Shown: positions 8,722 to 17,420 of the stretch, in pieces
Numbering within the stretch: position 1 is the stretch's first letter
How the letters are laid out: every line of letters starts with the position of its first letter
NCBI RefSeq assembly: GCF_000210915.2
Contig: NC_016620.1
Span: forward strand, 620,001 to 684,000
Direction of reading: 5' to 3'
Origin: Halobacteriovorax marinus SJ
GTDB taxonomy: Bacteria > Bdellovibrionota > Bacteriovoracia > Bacteriovoracales > Bacteriovoracaceae
Length of the DNA stretch: 64,000 bases
The notes under the pieces: model-generated
Databases searched by the model: none
What the model saw: the letters and a program-made list of their open reading frames with translations, nothing else
What the model was told of the DNA's origin: nothing
Program-made: the position numbers and the translations under genes

Positions 8722-9660
8722 CTACTTGTTAATGAGCTGAGATGATAACTCTCTGTGAGTCTGGGTCAGCTCTTCATTTGCCCATCTACTTAATACACTA
8801 GAACGTAATGTATTGAAATCAAGACCTTGGCACTCTGTAAAAAAGTCCTTATTCCAGATGTCTTGGGCCAGTTTCTCAATTTTATGATGATAGCTCTCAT
8901 CAAAGAGAACTTTCTGGGCCTTTTCTCCGCCCAGTAAGGCGTTGGGGCTAATTAATTGGAAAAACTCCTCTGGCCCCATCTTCACCATAGCATCAGCTAT
9001 GAGCTTGACCTCTAGCCAACATTCTAAGTATGCGATTTCACGGGAAACGCCTCGCTTTCTCAATTCGTTATAAGCGTGAAGCGCACCATATGGGAGAAGT
9101 GAACATAGTAAGGTCTGTTCACTAAAGAGATCTGCGTTGGTTTCTTCAAGAAATGTTGTTGGGTACGGTCCTGCCGTAATTCCAATATCCTTAGCAAGAG
9201 AGAAGATAAGCTCCTTGGCCTGATTTTGATTTTCCTCTATATTTTCTACGCTAAAGGCAGCCCCTAACTTGCCTGCTGATTCATATTGAAACCTAAGCTC
9301 ACTAGCAATTGCCTTAGGGGCCAAGAGTAGGTGATTGAATTTTGGAAACTTTTCTTTGAAGTTATTTGCGCTATAGCTATAACCATGAGCATAGACAAGA
9401 TTTGCTCCCGCACTCAATTGTTGATCGAGAAGTTCGAGAGTCTCATGGTGAGTATGATCTGGTGTAAGTAAAATAAAAGTATTTGCTTTTTCCGCAGAGA
9501 GCTGTGAGAGCAGAGTTGTTTCAAATCCCATCTTCTGAGCAAGTGCAATCGAGGGAGAGTTTTCTCTCAGCGCTATTTTCAATTCTCGTTTAGAATCTCT
9601 AAAGTTTAGGGCCCAAGCTTTTGCTTGTGAGCCAAATCCAATGATGATGACTTCATTCAT
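8722..9660 (-). CDS. Ketol-acid reductoisomerase-like NADPH reductase, candidate ketopantoate reductase
   Basis: A 312-residue member of the IlvC fold. The NADPH loop is GFGSQAKAWALNFRDS (residues 9-24) with LRENSPS after strand 2. Catalytic-type residues remain: H93 (AHGYSY), K116 (LLLAPKA), metal ligands D177 and E181 (ADLFSEQ), E213 and E217 (YLECWLEVKL), and a serine-containing loop (ISPNALLGG) where classical enzymes have S-x-T-A-x-x-G. I place the start at 9660, where GGAAAG precedes ATG; an upstream ATG at 9696 lacks such a site. No other ilv gene is near, panB is 7 bp downstream and no panE is visible. The proposed job is ketopantoate reduction, a known activity of IlvC in some bacteria. 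Branched-chain amino acid synthesis remains the alternative. Confidence 0.8.
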   Translation of the reverse strand: MNEVIIIGFGSQAKAWALNFRDSKRELKIALRENSPSIALAQKMGFETTLLSQLSAEKANTFILLTPDHTHHETLELLDQQLSAGANLVYAHGYSYSANNFKEKFPKFNHLLLAPKAIASELRFQYESAGKLGAAFSVENIEENQNQAKELIFSLAKDIGITAGPYPTTFLEETNADLFSEQTLLCSLLPYGALHAYNELRKRGVSREIAYLECWLEVKLIADAMVKMGPEEFFQLISPNALLGGEKAQKVLFDESYHHKIEKLAQDIWNKDFFTECQGLDFNTLRSSVLSRWANEELTQTHRELSSQLINK

Positions 9661-9729
9661 TTGCAACTTTCCTTTGTGTAGCCAAATAGTTATCATTGGA
9701 AAGTCGTATAATCAATGAAGGTCTAGCTT

Positions 9730-10530
9730 GTGAGCGCTAATATATTCTATAATCATCAAATATTTACTCCCGAAAATTGGGATAAATTGGGTCTCAATAG
9801 AGGACTATTTTTTGGGGAGTCTCCCTTTACGACAATACGACTCTCAGGTGGAAGTTTCCTTGGGTTAAATCATCACTTAAGAAGGCTTGCTCGCTCTATC
9901 TACTTTCTTTGGAATAGTGATTTTAAAGAATTCGAAAAACAAATCTTAGATGGATTAAAGTCCCTTCATGAAAATGAAGGTGAGTTTTATTTTAGAATCA
10001 CTTTTGTAAAAAACTTAAATAATGAAGTGGACTTCTTTATCTATAAATTACCTTTTATTGATAATGAGGGAGAGTTACATTTAGAAGTCTCTAATACGAT
10101 TAAAGGTAAAGGGGAGCTCCCAAATTACTTAAAGATCGGCAACTATACAGAACACTCATGTGAACTTAGAAAAAGAGGTTGTTCAGAGTTAATTTACTTT
10201 AATTATGAAGGTGAGTTGCTAGAGTGCGGAACGAATAATATATTTTTAATTAAAGACCAGACAATATTAACACCATCACTTGTACCGGGTGTTTTAGATG
10301 GAATTTGTCGCAGCTTCTTATTAGACTTTCTAAGAAGTAGAAACTTCATAGTGAGAGAAACAAAGTTGTTAAGAGATGATCTAGAGACGTGTGATGAAGT
10401 ATGGTTAACTAACGCACTAAGGGGTGTTCGTGCTGCTCACTTATTGGGTACACGCAAGTTAGAGCGGAAGTTCTTCAAAGAAATCGATGAAGAGTTTATT
10501 ACTTTTGTGAGAAATTATGACCAAGCGTAA
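9730..10530 (+). CDS. Class IV PLP aminotransferase-fold enzyme, PabC-like
   Basis: A 266-residue fold-type IV PLP enzyme starting at GTG. Evidence includes the early segment GLFFGESPFTTIRL, the arginine-rich helix LNHHLRRLARS, the likely PLP lysine in LKIGNY, and ELLECGTNNIFLI, which matches the E-x-x-x-x-N-I-F signature. PGVLDGICR lies near residue 190. This family includes 4-amino-4-deoxychorismate lyase, branched-chain aminotransferase and D-amino-acid aminotransferase. The length and lack of extra segments favour the lyase (folate synthesis), but the substrate is not certain. It overlaps yacG by 14 bp. Confidence 0.75.
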   Translation: MSANIFYNHQIFTPENWDKLGLNRGLFFGESPFTTIRLSGGSFLGLNHHLRRLARSIYFLWNSDFKEFEKQILDGLKSLHENEGEFYFRITFVKNLNNEVDFFIYKLPFIDNEGELHLEVSNTIKGKGELPNYLKIGNYTEHSCELRKRGCSELIYFNYEGELLECGTNNIFLIKDQTILTPSLVPGVLDGICRSFLLDFLRSRNFIVRETKLLRDDLETCDEVWLTNALRGVRAAHLLGTRKLERKFFKEIDEEFITFVRNYDQA

Positions 10531-10759
10531 GTTAGAGGTGAAGTGCCCTCACTGTAAAAAGAAGTTTAATTATTATGAAGGGGAGTTTAGACCTTTTTGT
10601 AGTGAACGTTGCAAAATGATCGATATGGGACATTGGTTGAATGAAGGTTATACTGTCCCTGTGAAAGGAAATTTAGATGCTGAACTCGATTTCGATGAAT
10701 TTGAAATTGACGAAAGTGATCAAGGCTTTGGAAACTTCTACGATGATAAAGAACAATAA
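10517..10759 (+). CDS. yacG: YacG-like zinc-binding protein
   Basis: An 80-residue protein with the YacG zinc site: CPHCKKKF near residue 10 and CSERCK near residue 28, followed by the family's D-M-G-x-W-L segment (IDMGHWLNEGY). In E. coli YacG inhibits DNA gyrase. The C-terminal half is strongly acidic. It starts inside the PabC-like gene and its own 3' end overlaps the next gene, so three unrelated genes are tightly packed and probably co-transcribed. Confidence 0.85.
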   Translation: MTKRKLEVKCPHCKKKFNYYEGEFRPFCSERCKMIDMGHWLNEGYTVPVKGNLDAELDFDEFEIDESDQGFGNFYDDKEQ

Positions 10760-11600
10760 GAAAAATATAAATGATGCTCTCCTCTTCTCACTGGATCTCG
10801 CAAAGAGTGCAGGAAAGATTCTTCTAAAATATCAAACGAAACTTAGCTCTCTAGAGATTACGAGTAAGCAAGCTCAAGGGGTTGCTTCAACAGCAGATCT
10901 CGCATCAGAAAAATTTATTATAAAAGAAATTTCTAAGCGCTTTCCAGAGCATGATATTTTGGCCGAAGAGAGTGCCTATGTTCAATTTGGTGATGCTAAA
11001 GAAGCGTATCAAGTCTTCAAAGAGCGAGAGTGGACATGGGTTATTGACCCGCTTGATGGAACAAATAATTTTTTAAATGGTCTAGACTACTACGCCATTT
11101 GTATCTCTCTATTACACATGGGCAAGCCGGTTCTTGGAGTTGTCTACAGACCTTCAAATGGTGACTGTTATTATGCAACTTCGTATGCTGAAAGTCGTTT
11201 TATCAACTATCAAAAATCTCAAAAATCAAAGAAGCTCTATTCAAATGTAAATCGTAAAAAACTTAAAGAAGCAATGTTGAGTACTGGATTTGTTACAGAA
11301 AAAGGGAAGTGCTTTAATACAGAGTTTGACCAATTTGTTCAGATAATGAAGAAGTCACGTGGAATAAGAAGAATGGGCAGCGCCGCTCTGGATTTATGTC
11401 TTGTGGCCAGTGGAGTCTTCGATGGATTCTGGGAAAGTGGTCTCGCTCCTTGGGATATGGCCGCAGCCGGGCTTATATGTGAGCAAAGTGGGGTAAAAGT
11501 GACAGACTTTCAAGGTCGGGCATTCCAACCATTTACTGCTTCTATTTTAGCGGCGAGAAGCCCTTTTTATAAAGAGTTAAAGGCACAATTCCCTCGTTAA
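10743..11600 (+). CDS. Inositol monophosphatase-family phosphatase
   Basis: A 285-residue magnesium-dependent sugar-phosphate phosphatase of the SuhB/CysQ superfamily. Metal-site motifs are present: the EES of ILAEESAYV, VIDPLDGTNNFLNG, and the C-terminal WDMAAAGLI. The substrate could be inositol-1-phosphate or 3'-phosphoadenosine nucleotides; the sequence does not decide. I start it at the ATG at 10743. The longer reading frame from 10677 lies almost entirely inside yacG. GGAAAC sits 8 bases upstream of 10743. Confidence 0.88.
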   Translation: MIKNNKKNINDALLFSLDLAKSAGKILLKYQTKLSSLEITSKQAQGVASTADLASEKFIIKEISKRFPEHDILAEESAYVQFGDAKEAYQVFKEREWTWVIDPLDGTNNFLNGLDYYAICISLLHMGKPVLGVVYRPSNGDCYYATSYAESRFINYQKSQKSKKLYSNVNRKKLKEAMLSTGFVTEKGKCFNTEFDQFVQIMKKSRGIRRMGSAALDLCLVASGVFDGFWESGLAPWDMAAAGLICEQSGVKVTDFQGRAFQPFTASILAARSPFYKELKAQFPR

Positions 11601-11617
11601 GAATTAATGTTCACCTG

Positions 11618-11645
11618 TTGACAAAAATTCGCATCACTCTATAAT
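11618..11645 (+). promoter_or_regulatory. Consensus sigma-70-type promoter
   Basis: TTGACA at 11618-11623 and TATAAT at 11640-11645 are separated by 16 bp, both perfect consensus hexamers. It lies between the phosphatase gene and the GTG-started membrane coiled-coil gene, about 40 bp before the latter, and should drive that gene and the HEAT-like gene behind it. Confidence 0.85.
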
Positions 11646-11685
11646 TTTAAATAGATATAACTTTAAATATTCCAAGGATGGAAGT

Positions 11686-12666
11686 GTGACTGAGACAATG
11701 AAAAGGTTTGTAAGAGAAGTTGCTCAATTCAATGATGAGACTCTTATTATAACTCTGTCTATTTTAGTTTTAATTTTAGTAATTTTAATAGGGTACTGGC
11801 ACTATAATAAGAGAAAATTTCATCAATTATCTCATCAAATTCCTGCTAGTGTTTTAAAGAACTATCTCGATTCAATTATTCAAAACTCAACATCTCTCAA
11901 GTCATCTCTATTTAGAGGTGGTGGCCTAGATATTGGGGATGGAATTCCTTCTGTTGTTCCTGTGAGAGACCTTCCTGCAGGTAATGTTTCAGTTAGTGGT
12001 GATAGCTCAGAAGAGTTAAATCAAAAGATTGCTGAGATTGCTTCATTAACACAGAGACTTGCTGATAAAGACAGACAAATTACAGAGCTTGATAATAAGC
12101 TAAGAGATATGCAAGCTGCTTCACTAAACGCTGGTTCAGGGGACTCGTCAGAAGAAATTAAAATCCTTCAAGATGAAATTGAATCTCTAAGAGCTCAACT
12201 TGCAGCTGCTGGAACTGCGAGTAGTGGTGGTGCAGATACAGAGGGTCTTGGTGCAGAGTTAGCAGCAGTAACTAAAGAAAGAGACGAGCTTAAAGAACGT
12301 CTTATGGAATACGAAATTATTGAAGAAGATCTTGCGAATCTAAAAAGATTACAGCAAGAAAATGATCAACTTAAGAAGAAGATTGCAGACCTCCAAGCTG
12401 ATGCTCCTACTCAAGAGGAAGCAGCTCCAGAGCCTGCAGCTGAGCCTGAACCTGAACCGGAAGTTGCAGTGGAAGAGCCAGTGGCGGAGGAGATTCCTGC
12501 TGAAGTGGCAGAGTCAGAAGATGACTTGGAAGCACAGATGGCCGCAGCAATTTCAGAGTCAACGCCAAGTGCGGAAGAAGCACCTGTTGATGATGTGCCA
12601 GTTAACGATGGTGAACAAAAGTCTGCAGAAGAATTATTATCAGAATTTGAAAAAATGTTAGGTTAA
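11686..12666 (+). CDS. Membrane-anchored coiled-coil protein with acidic tail
   Basis: A 326-residue protein with a single membrane helix near residues 19-40 (TLIITLSILVLILVILIGYW). A coiled coil of about 105-145 and 160-235 follows, then a low-complexity Glu/Pro/Ala tail ending in KSAEELLSEFEKMLG. The acidic Pro-rich tail recalls FimV- or ZipA-like organisation, but no family is recognised. The GTG start at 11686 is supported by AAGGA seven bases upstream. Expression from the consensus promoter just before it should be strong. A HEAT-like periplasmic protein follows 17 bp later. Confidence 0.75.
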   Translation: MTETMKRFVREVAQFNDETLIITLSILVLILVILIGYWHYNKRKFHQLSHQIPASVLKNYLDSIIQNSTSLKSSLFRGGGLDIGDGIPSVVPVRDLPAGNVSVSGDSSEELNQKIAEIASLTQRLADKDRQITELDNKLRDMQAASLNAGSGDSSEEIKILQDEIESLRAQLAAAGTASSGGADTEGLGAELAAVTKERDELKERLMEYEIIEEDLANLKRLQQENDQLKKKIADLQADAPTQEEAAPEPAAEPEPEPEVAVEEPVAEEIPAEVAESEDDLEAQMAAAISESTPSAEEAPVDDVPVNDGEQKSAEELLSEFEKMLG

Positions 12667-12683
12667 TTAAAAGGAAGTAGAAA

Positions 12684-13457
12684 ATGAAAAGATTTTTATT
12701 AATTGCCCTCTTATCATCTTCTCTTTCTATTCACGCTAGCGTAGATGCTAAAGCGACTGATAAAGTTATTACAGAGTCACTTCTAAAGAAGTTCTCAAAG
12801 AAATCAGATAAGAAGGATCTTGTTGCATTAAAAAAAGAAGTTCTTTCCCACAGTGGAAAATCTGTTCCTGCACTTATTCAAGTAATGAAGAGTGGTCAAT
12901 ACCCTGAGAAGAATAGATGGGTTGCAACTTTTATGCTTGGAAAAGTGATGGGGAAGAAGTCAGCACCTTTTATATCAAAATTCTTAAAGCATCCTAGCTG
13001 GGTGATGAGAATGGCATCTTTAAAAACCCTTCTTGCACTTAAAGGGAGTGAGTATAAAAGAGACTTTAGTGAAGCCCTTAAAGATAAGTCGTTCATTGTT
13101 CGCTCACAGGCTCTAGATAATATCTCTAAGCTCAACCTTACTTCAGAAGCTCCATTCGTTTGGCAAATGCTTTATGATAAGAGAAATTACTATTCACCTA
13201 AGGGAAATAATAAGAAAACTGCAAACCTCAAGAGAACTAATCTTATTAAAAAGGCGATTCTCACAGTTGGTGAGCTTAAATTTCAAAAGGCTAAAGCGCC
13301 ACTTCTTTCAATGATTCAAAAAGATAAGTACAAAGATATTTTTAACGAAATGAATACTTCTCTTGAGAAAATTACTGGTAAGAAATCTCCTAAAGGAGAT
13401 AAGCAAGTTAAGACTATTTTTTGGAAGAAAATTGCAATTGCTAATAAAACAATCTAG
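12684..13457 (+). CDS. Exported HEAT-repeat-like protein
   Basis: A 257-residue protein with a signal peptide (MKRFLLIALLSSSLSIHA) and then paired-helix repeats typical of HEAT/PBS lyase-like solenoids. These include SGKSVPALIQVMKSGQYP, RWVATFMLGKVMGKKSAPFI, HPSWVMRMASLKTLLAL and DKSFIVRSQALDNI. It is rich in lysine. It probably acts as a scaffold in the periplasm, but no partner is known. It follows the coiled-coil gene by 17 bp with GGAAG before the ATG and is read as part of that operon. The next gene converges on it directly. Confidence 0.75.
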   Translation: MKRFLLIALLSSSLSIHASVDAKATDKVITESLLKKFSKKSDKKDLVALKKEVLSHSGKSVPALIQVMKSGQYPEKNRWVATFMLGKVMGKKSAPFISKFLKHPSWVMRMASLKTLLALKGSEYKRDFSEALKDKSFIVRSQALDNISKLNLTSEAPFVWQMLYDKRNYYSPKGNNKKTANLKRTNLIKKAILTVGELKFQKAKAPLLSMIQKDKYKDIFNEMNTSLEKITGKKSPKGDKQVKTIFWKKIAIANKTI

Positions 13458-14024
13458 CTAGAAGGCCTCTTCTAGCTCTTTCGATCTCTGCTCTTCAATC
13501 TTTTTAAGCTTATTATCAATTGATATGACTCGCTCGATTCTGTAGAGTAGTGACTTTTCTAAAATTCCATCAGATGTCACAACTTTCCAGCCCTGAAGAA
13601 AATCTTGCTCAATCATCTGTCTTTTAAAGACAGTAACCTTAGCAACTTCTCTTGAGCCACTAAATCCTTTTACAACGTTTACGATGAGTTTGAATTTTGC
13701 GGCCTTTACAGAGTCTCTACTACCGAAGGAGTCTGCAAAGTTTAGCTGTAGGGTATTATCTATCCATCTGGTCTTAATTACGCCTGCTTCTTGATTTTGA
13801 AGGGCCAAATCGTACTTTTGCATAATCTGCAGAACAGCTTGCCAAGTTTGATTATAAGTGGATTTAAATAATTTAGATGGAATCTCAAACTCTTCAGCTA
13901 TTTCTTGGAATTGTTGATAACTAGAACAACTATTCAAACTAAGCATTAGAGAGAGCAAAAGGAGAGAACTTCCTTTTTTTATTAATTTTTTTGTAAGAAT
14001 AAGATAATAAAATTGTTTTAACAT
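13458..14024 (-). CDS. Lipoprotein, possibly BamC/NlpB-like
   Basis: A 188-residue protein with a long N-terminal region and hydrophobic stretch ending in the lipobox LSLNSC at about residues 28-33. After the anchor comes a domain with STYNQTWQAVLQIMQKYDLAL and a matching basic/hydrophobic strand pattern. This resembles bacterial lipoproteins that assist outer-membrane assembly, but the match is weak. No methionine other than the first fits an intact signal peptide, so the start is kept at 14024 despite its unusual length before the hydrophobic core. Confidence 0.65.
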   Translation of the reverse strand: MLKQFYYLILTKKLIKKGSSLLLLSLMLSLNSCSSYQQFQEIAEEFEIPSKLFKSTYNQTWQAVLQIMQKYDLALQNQEAGVIKTRWIDNTLQLNFADSFGSRDSVKAAKFKLIVNVVKGFSGSREVAKVTVFKRQMIEQDFLQGWKVVTSDGILEKSLLYRIERVISIDNKLKKIEEQRSKELEEAF

Positions 14025-14078
14025 TGTTATAATTTTAACTCAGATAATTTGTTCACCCAAGAAAATATTGAGAAAGTT

Positions 14079-15062
14079 ATGAGTAAAATCGAAATTTTAA
14101 GAGATGTTTTAAATTTAGAGGCCAAATCAATTGAAATAGCTGCGAGTAAGCTTAAAAGTGCTGAAGTAGAATTGATGGAAGAAGTCTTTAATAAATTAAT
14201 TCTATCTGGTGGAGACATTGTCTTTTGTGGAGTTGGTAAGTCAGGTTTAATCGGAGCTAAACTTGCTTCTACATTTACATCACTAGGACTTAGATCATTT
14301 CTTCTTCATCCAACAGAAGCTCTTCACGGAGATCTTGGGCGAGTTCGAGAGAGCGATGTTATCGTCTTTCTATCAAAATCGGGGACAACCGAAGAAATTT
14401 TGAAAATACTTCCATTTCTAAAGGTAAAGAAAGAGAACCGTATAGGTCTACTAGGGGCTGTCGATTCACCAATTGGAAAAGAGTGCGCCGTAGTTTTTGA
14501 TTGTAGTGTAGAGAAAGAAGCCTGTATTAATAATCAGGCACCAACTACAAGTTCAACTGTTTCTCTCGCCATGGGTGATGCTCTGGCTGTTTTATTTGAG
14601 CATATTGTAAATTTATCTAAAGAAGGTTTTGCTGAAAATCATCCAGGTGGATTCTTAGGAAAGAGTCTAAGAATGAAGGTTCAAGACCTGATGTCACACA
14701 AAAAAGATTGTGCTGTGGTTGATTCAAAGGCCACACTTAAAGATGTCATTCTTGAGATGACTCAAAGGCCACTCGGAGCTTGTGCTGTAATCGATAATAA
14801 TAAGTTTGTAGGACTAATTGTCGAAGGTGATATAAGACGTTGCCTCTCTACTGGAGATGGAAACCTTCAAGTAAGTGTAACAAATATATTAAATGCAAAG
14901 CCAAGTACGGTCTCTAGGGCGACGTTAGCATTTGATGCTCTTGGTTTAATGGAAAATAGAGAGAGACCATTGAATGTTGTTCCCGTGGTAGAGGGAAGTG
15001 AATTCTATGGTCTTATTAGATTGCACGACCTACTAAAAGCAGGTCTTAGTCGCAAGTCTTAG
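14079..15062 (+). CDS. kdsD: Arabinose-5-phosphate isomerase
   Basis: Converts ribulose-5-phosphate to arabinose-5-phosphate, the precursor of KDO in lipopolysaccharide. The SIS domain spans about residues 25-170 (CGVGKSGLIGAKLASTF, LHPTEALHGDLGRV, LSKSGTTEEI). Two CBS domains follow (VQDLMSHKKD and VTNILNAKPSTV). I start it at the ATG at 14079 (327 residues, close to the E. coli enzyme); a TTG at 14049 would add ten residues with no family counterpart. Its end overlaps lnt by 4 bp on the opposite strand. Confidence 0.93.
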   Translation: MSKIEILRDVLNLEAKSIEIAASKLKSAEVELMEEVFNKLILSGGDIVFCGVGKSGLIGAKLASTFTSLGLRSFLLHPTEALHGDLGRVRESDVIVFLSKSGTTEEILKILPFLKVKKENRIGLLGAVDSPIGKECAVVFDCSVEKEACINNQAPTTSSTVSLAMGDALAVLFEHIVNLSKEGFAENHPGGFLGKSLRMKVQDLMSHKKDCAVVDSKATLKDVILEMTQRPLGACAVIDNNKFVGLIVEGDIRRCLSTGDGNLQVSVTNILNAKPSTVSRATLAFDALGLMENRERPLNVVPVVEGSEFYGLIRLHDLLKAGLSRKS

Positions 15063-16678
15063 TTACGTGTAAACTTTCTAATTGAAAGAGAGATAATCAT
15101 TAGGATCATAAAGAGAACAAGAGTGGGGAATAAGCCAAATTCTTGGTAGATAGTTCTCTCTCTTGTATTTGTCTTTAATTCAATATCTTGAACAACCTCT
15201 TCAAAGAGCTCACTCCTTGGAGTTTCACTACCATCTTGATAGATTACAGAAGTAATACCAGTATTAGTCATTCGCACTATTGGAATATTAAATTCTAGTG
15301 CTCGCCACTTTGCTAGAAAGAGGTGCTGCTCTGGCTCTGCAGTTCTTCCATACCAGCTATCATTAGTTAGATTCACTAGAAAGTCTGGCTGCTGATCAAG
15401 AGTATTGAGATTATCTTTGATAAAGTTTGAGAACAAAATCTCATAGCAAATAGCCGCACTAAATGGAGTTCCCTTTGATGTCTTAAAGAGTGTGTAGTGA
15501 TCTCCACTAGCAAAGAAGGAGATATTTTGAATATAGCCCGCGAGAAATTCATTGAAAGGTCCAAATGGAAGTCCTTCTCCGAATGGAATTAACTTCATTT
15601 TATGAAATTTATTTTTTAACTTTCCATCCCTGCTGAAATGAAATGCAGCATTGTATTCAGTTTGAAAGTCGTTTTCATTTTCAGTAGCTGACTTATCATA
15701 CCCACCAGTGAAAACCTCTGCATTCATCTTTTTAGCCACTTCTTTAATGAGTGGAGGTGTAAAACGTGGATCGACTTCCATCTTAAATGATTGAAGTAGT
15801 CTAGGGTAGGCGGTCTCAGGCCAAAAAATAAGATCAATATTCTTATCAGTCTCTTTTGTACTTAATCTAAAATATCTCTCATAGACTTCGTTAAAGGCAA
15901 ATGGTTTACCACTTTCTGAATTCACTTTGACAAAATTTCCAATATTCGCCTGAACTAATCTTATAGTGTGAGTTGTAGAGCCCTCATCTTGTGTTCTTTG
16001 AAGAGGAAGTGCCAAATTTACAATTAGAAAGATAATAAAGGCAACTGGAGCAAAGTAATGAGTAACCCAATGCTTAAGTCTGTGGGCAATCATTAGGGCC
16101 AACCAAAAGCTCATAAACGAGTAAACAGGAGCACCAAAAATTGGAGCTAATCCAAGGTTGGGAGCTAGGTTTAGCCAGGCATGCCCTATGTGGGCAGGGA
16201 ATTGTTGTGGAGTAAATCTCTCAATAAGCGTTAGTACAAGAGCGTATATTAAGTGCCTACTCGTAACTGATGAAACGAGAAAGCTCGATTTAATGGAGAG
16301 TCTCTTATAGAGTCTGTGTCCAATAACAAAAATGATGAGGTGTGGACAAATGATTAATGAGAAGAAGACACCAAGTAGCCAATTGATGGGGAAAGGAATA
16401 TCACCAAAGACTTTTAATGTCTCAGGAATCCAATAATAACCAAGAGTATTGTAGCCAATAGAGAAGAAGAGAACACTTATTAGTTCTTGCCATACACTTT
16501 TCTCTTCCATCTCTTGCTGAGTAAAAGCTAGAGAGTAAAGAAGGCAAGTCATCCCTAAAATAGTACCTAGAGGAAAGCTTGGTGCGAAGGTCATTGGAAA
16601 TGAAGTCGCGTATAGAAGTCCACCAAATAGAGGAATCATTGTGGTGGCTATCCATTTATTGTTAAATGGTGTTGTCAT
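15059..16678 (-). CDS. lnt: Apolipoprotein N-acyltransferase
   Basis: Inner-membrane enzyme that adds the third acyl chain to the N-terminal cysteine of lipoproteins, fitting the many lipoproteins in this window. Several membrane helices occupy about residues 10-225. The nitrilase domain follows with the catalytic triad: Glu in FWPETAYPR, Lys in HKMKLIPFGEG and Cys in AAICYEILFS. A final membrane helix lies near residue 515. At 539 residues it is a normal length. Confidence 0.93.
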   Translation of the reverse strand: MTTPFNNKWIATTMIPLFGGLLYATSFPMTFAPSFPLGTILGMTCLLYSLAFTQQEMEEKSVWQELISVLFFSIGYNTLGYYWIPETLKVFGDIPFPINWLLGVFFSLIICPHLIIFVIGHRLYKRLSIKSSFLVSSVTSRHLIYALVLTLIERFTPQQFPAHIGHAWLNLAPNLGLAPIFGAPVYSFMSFWLALMIAHRLKHWVTHYFAPVAFIIFLIVNLALPLQRTQDEGSTTHTIRLVQANIGNFVKVNSESGKPFAFNEVYERYFRLSTKETDKNIDLIFWPETAYPRLLQSFKMEVDPRFTPPLIKEVAKKMNAEVFTGGYDKSATENENDFQTEYNAAFHFSRDGKLKNKFHKMKLIPFGEGLPFGPFNEFLAGYIQNISFFASGDHYTLFKTSKGTPFSAAICYEILFSNFIKDNLNTLDQQPDFLVNLTNDSWYGRTAEPEQHLFLAKWRALEFNIPIVRMTNTGITSVIYQDGSETPRSELFEEVVQDIELKTNTRERTIYQEFGLFPTLVLFMILMIISLSIRKFTRN

Positions 16679-16763
16679 AGTATTCTCTTTCTAAAAATTT
16701 ATTAAATAATACTTAGGAAACTAGAAATTGCCAATTTTGAGATTTTAATAGTACAATTTTATT

Positions 16764-17420
16764 ATGGATTTAAATATAGACCCAAGGAAGGGTAATTCAA
16801 ATTTTCTACATACACGAGTAAATGAGATCAAGCGCTGTCAAAAGTGTAACTCCGTTTTTTTAGATAATGGAGAGTGTGAATCGTGTGGACTGCAAGTTGA
16901 TTTTGATTTTCTAGGGGACCCTCTCGGAGAGAAGAGTTTCTACAGTATTCGAGAAAATTATTGGGAGAGCCTAGGGCCTATTACTAAATTACATGAAGAT
17001 CTAGAGCACTTTGATTCGCCCAACTTCAATAGATATAAGAGAAAGCTTCTAATGCGCTATAATGTTCTCTTAGATTACTTCTATAATAGAGCTAATTTTA
17101 GAGTAGAGGATCGAAACCTCTACCTCCAAGAGTTTACTGACTTGATTATGGAGTTAATTAAGTACGGTGTGAATGAAGATGAGTTGTGGAAGAATGTAGA
17201 TGAAAATTCTGAGCTTCAAAGCTTATATCTAAAAATTAACGATTCAATAAAGTATGCCAAGGAAGCAAAAGAAAAATCGCCTTCTTTGATATTAAGTATT
17301 TTAGATTTTAGAGTATTTGGATTGGTGAGGGTTGGAGTGATAGCGACTACGTTCTTGGGGGGACTTGGGGTCGTTGCTGCTGCGCTATCTCTTTACCGAT
17401 ATATGCTTTTTAATTATTAG
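16764..17420 (+). CDS. Zinc-ribbon membrane-anchored protein of unknown function
   Basis: A 218-residue protein with a zinc ribbon near residues 23-40 (CQKC and CESC spaced by ten residues), then a helical region rich in charged residues. A single membrane segment lies near the C-terminus (about 190-213). The topology suggests a cytosolic domain held at the inner membrane by its tail. No family was recognised. It is alone on its strand between lnt and the subtilase, with which its stop codon overlaps by 4 bp. Confidence 0.65.
   Translation: MDLNIDPRKGNSNFLHTRVNEIKRCQKCNSVFLDNGECESCGLQVDFDFLGDPLGEKSFYSIRENYWESLGPITKLHEDLEHFDSPNFNRYKRKLLMRYNVLLDYFYNRANFRVEDRNLYLQEFTDLIMELIKYGVNEDELWKNVDENSELQSLYLKINDSIKYAKEAKEKSPSLILSILDFRVFGLVRVGVIATTFLGGLGVVAAALSLYRYMLFNY

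Noticed and set aside
12362-12661. A second frame in the coiled-coil gene
   Set aside because: It is a shifted reading of the low-complexity Glu/Ala region, rich in repeated Gln, Lys and Leu; no initiation signal is visible.
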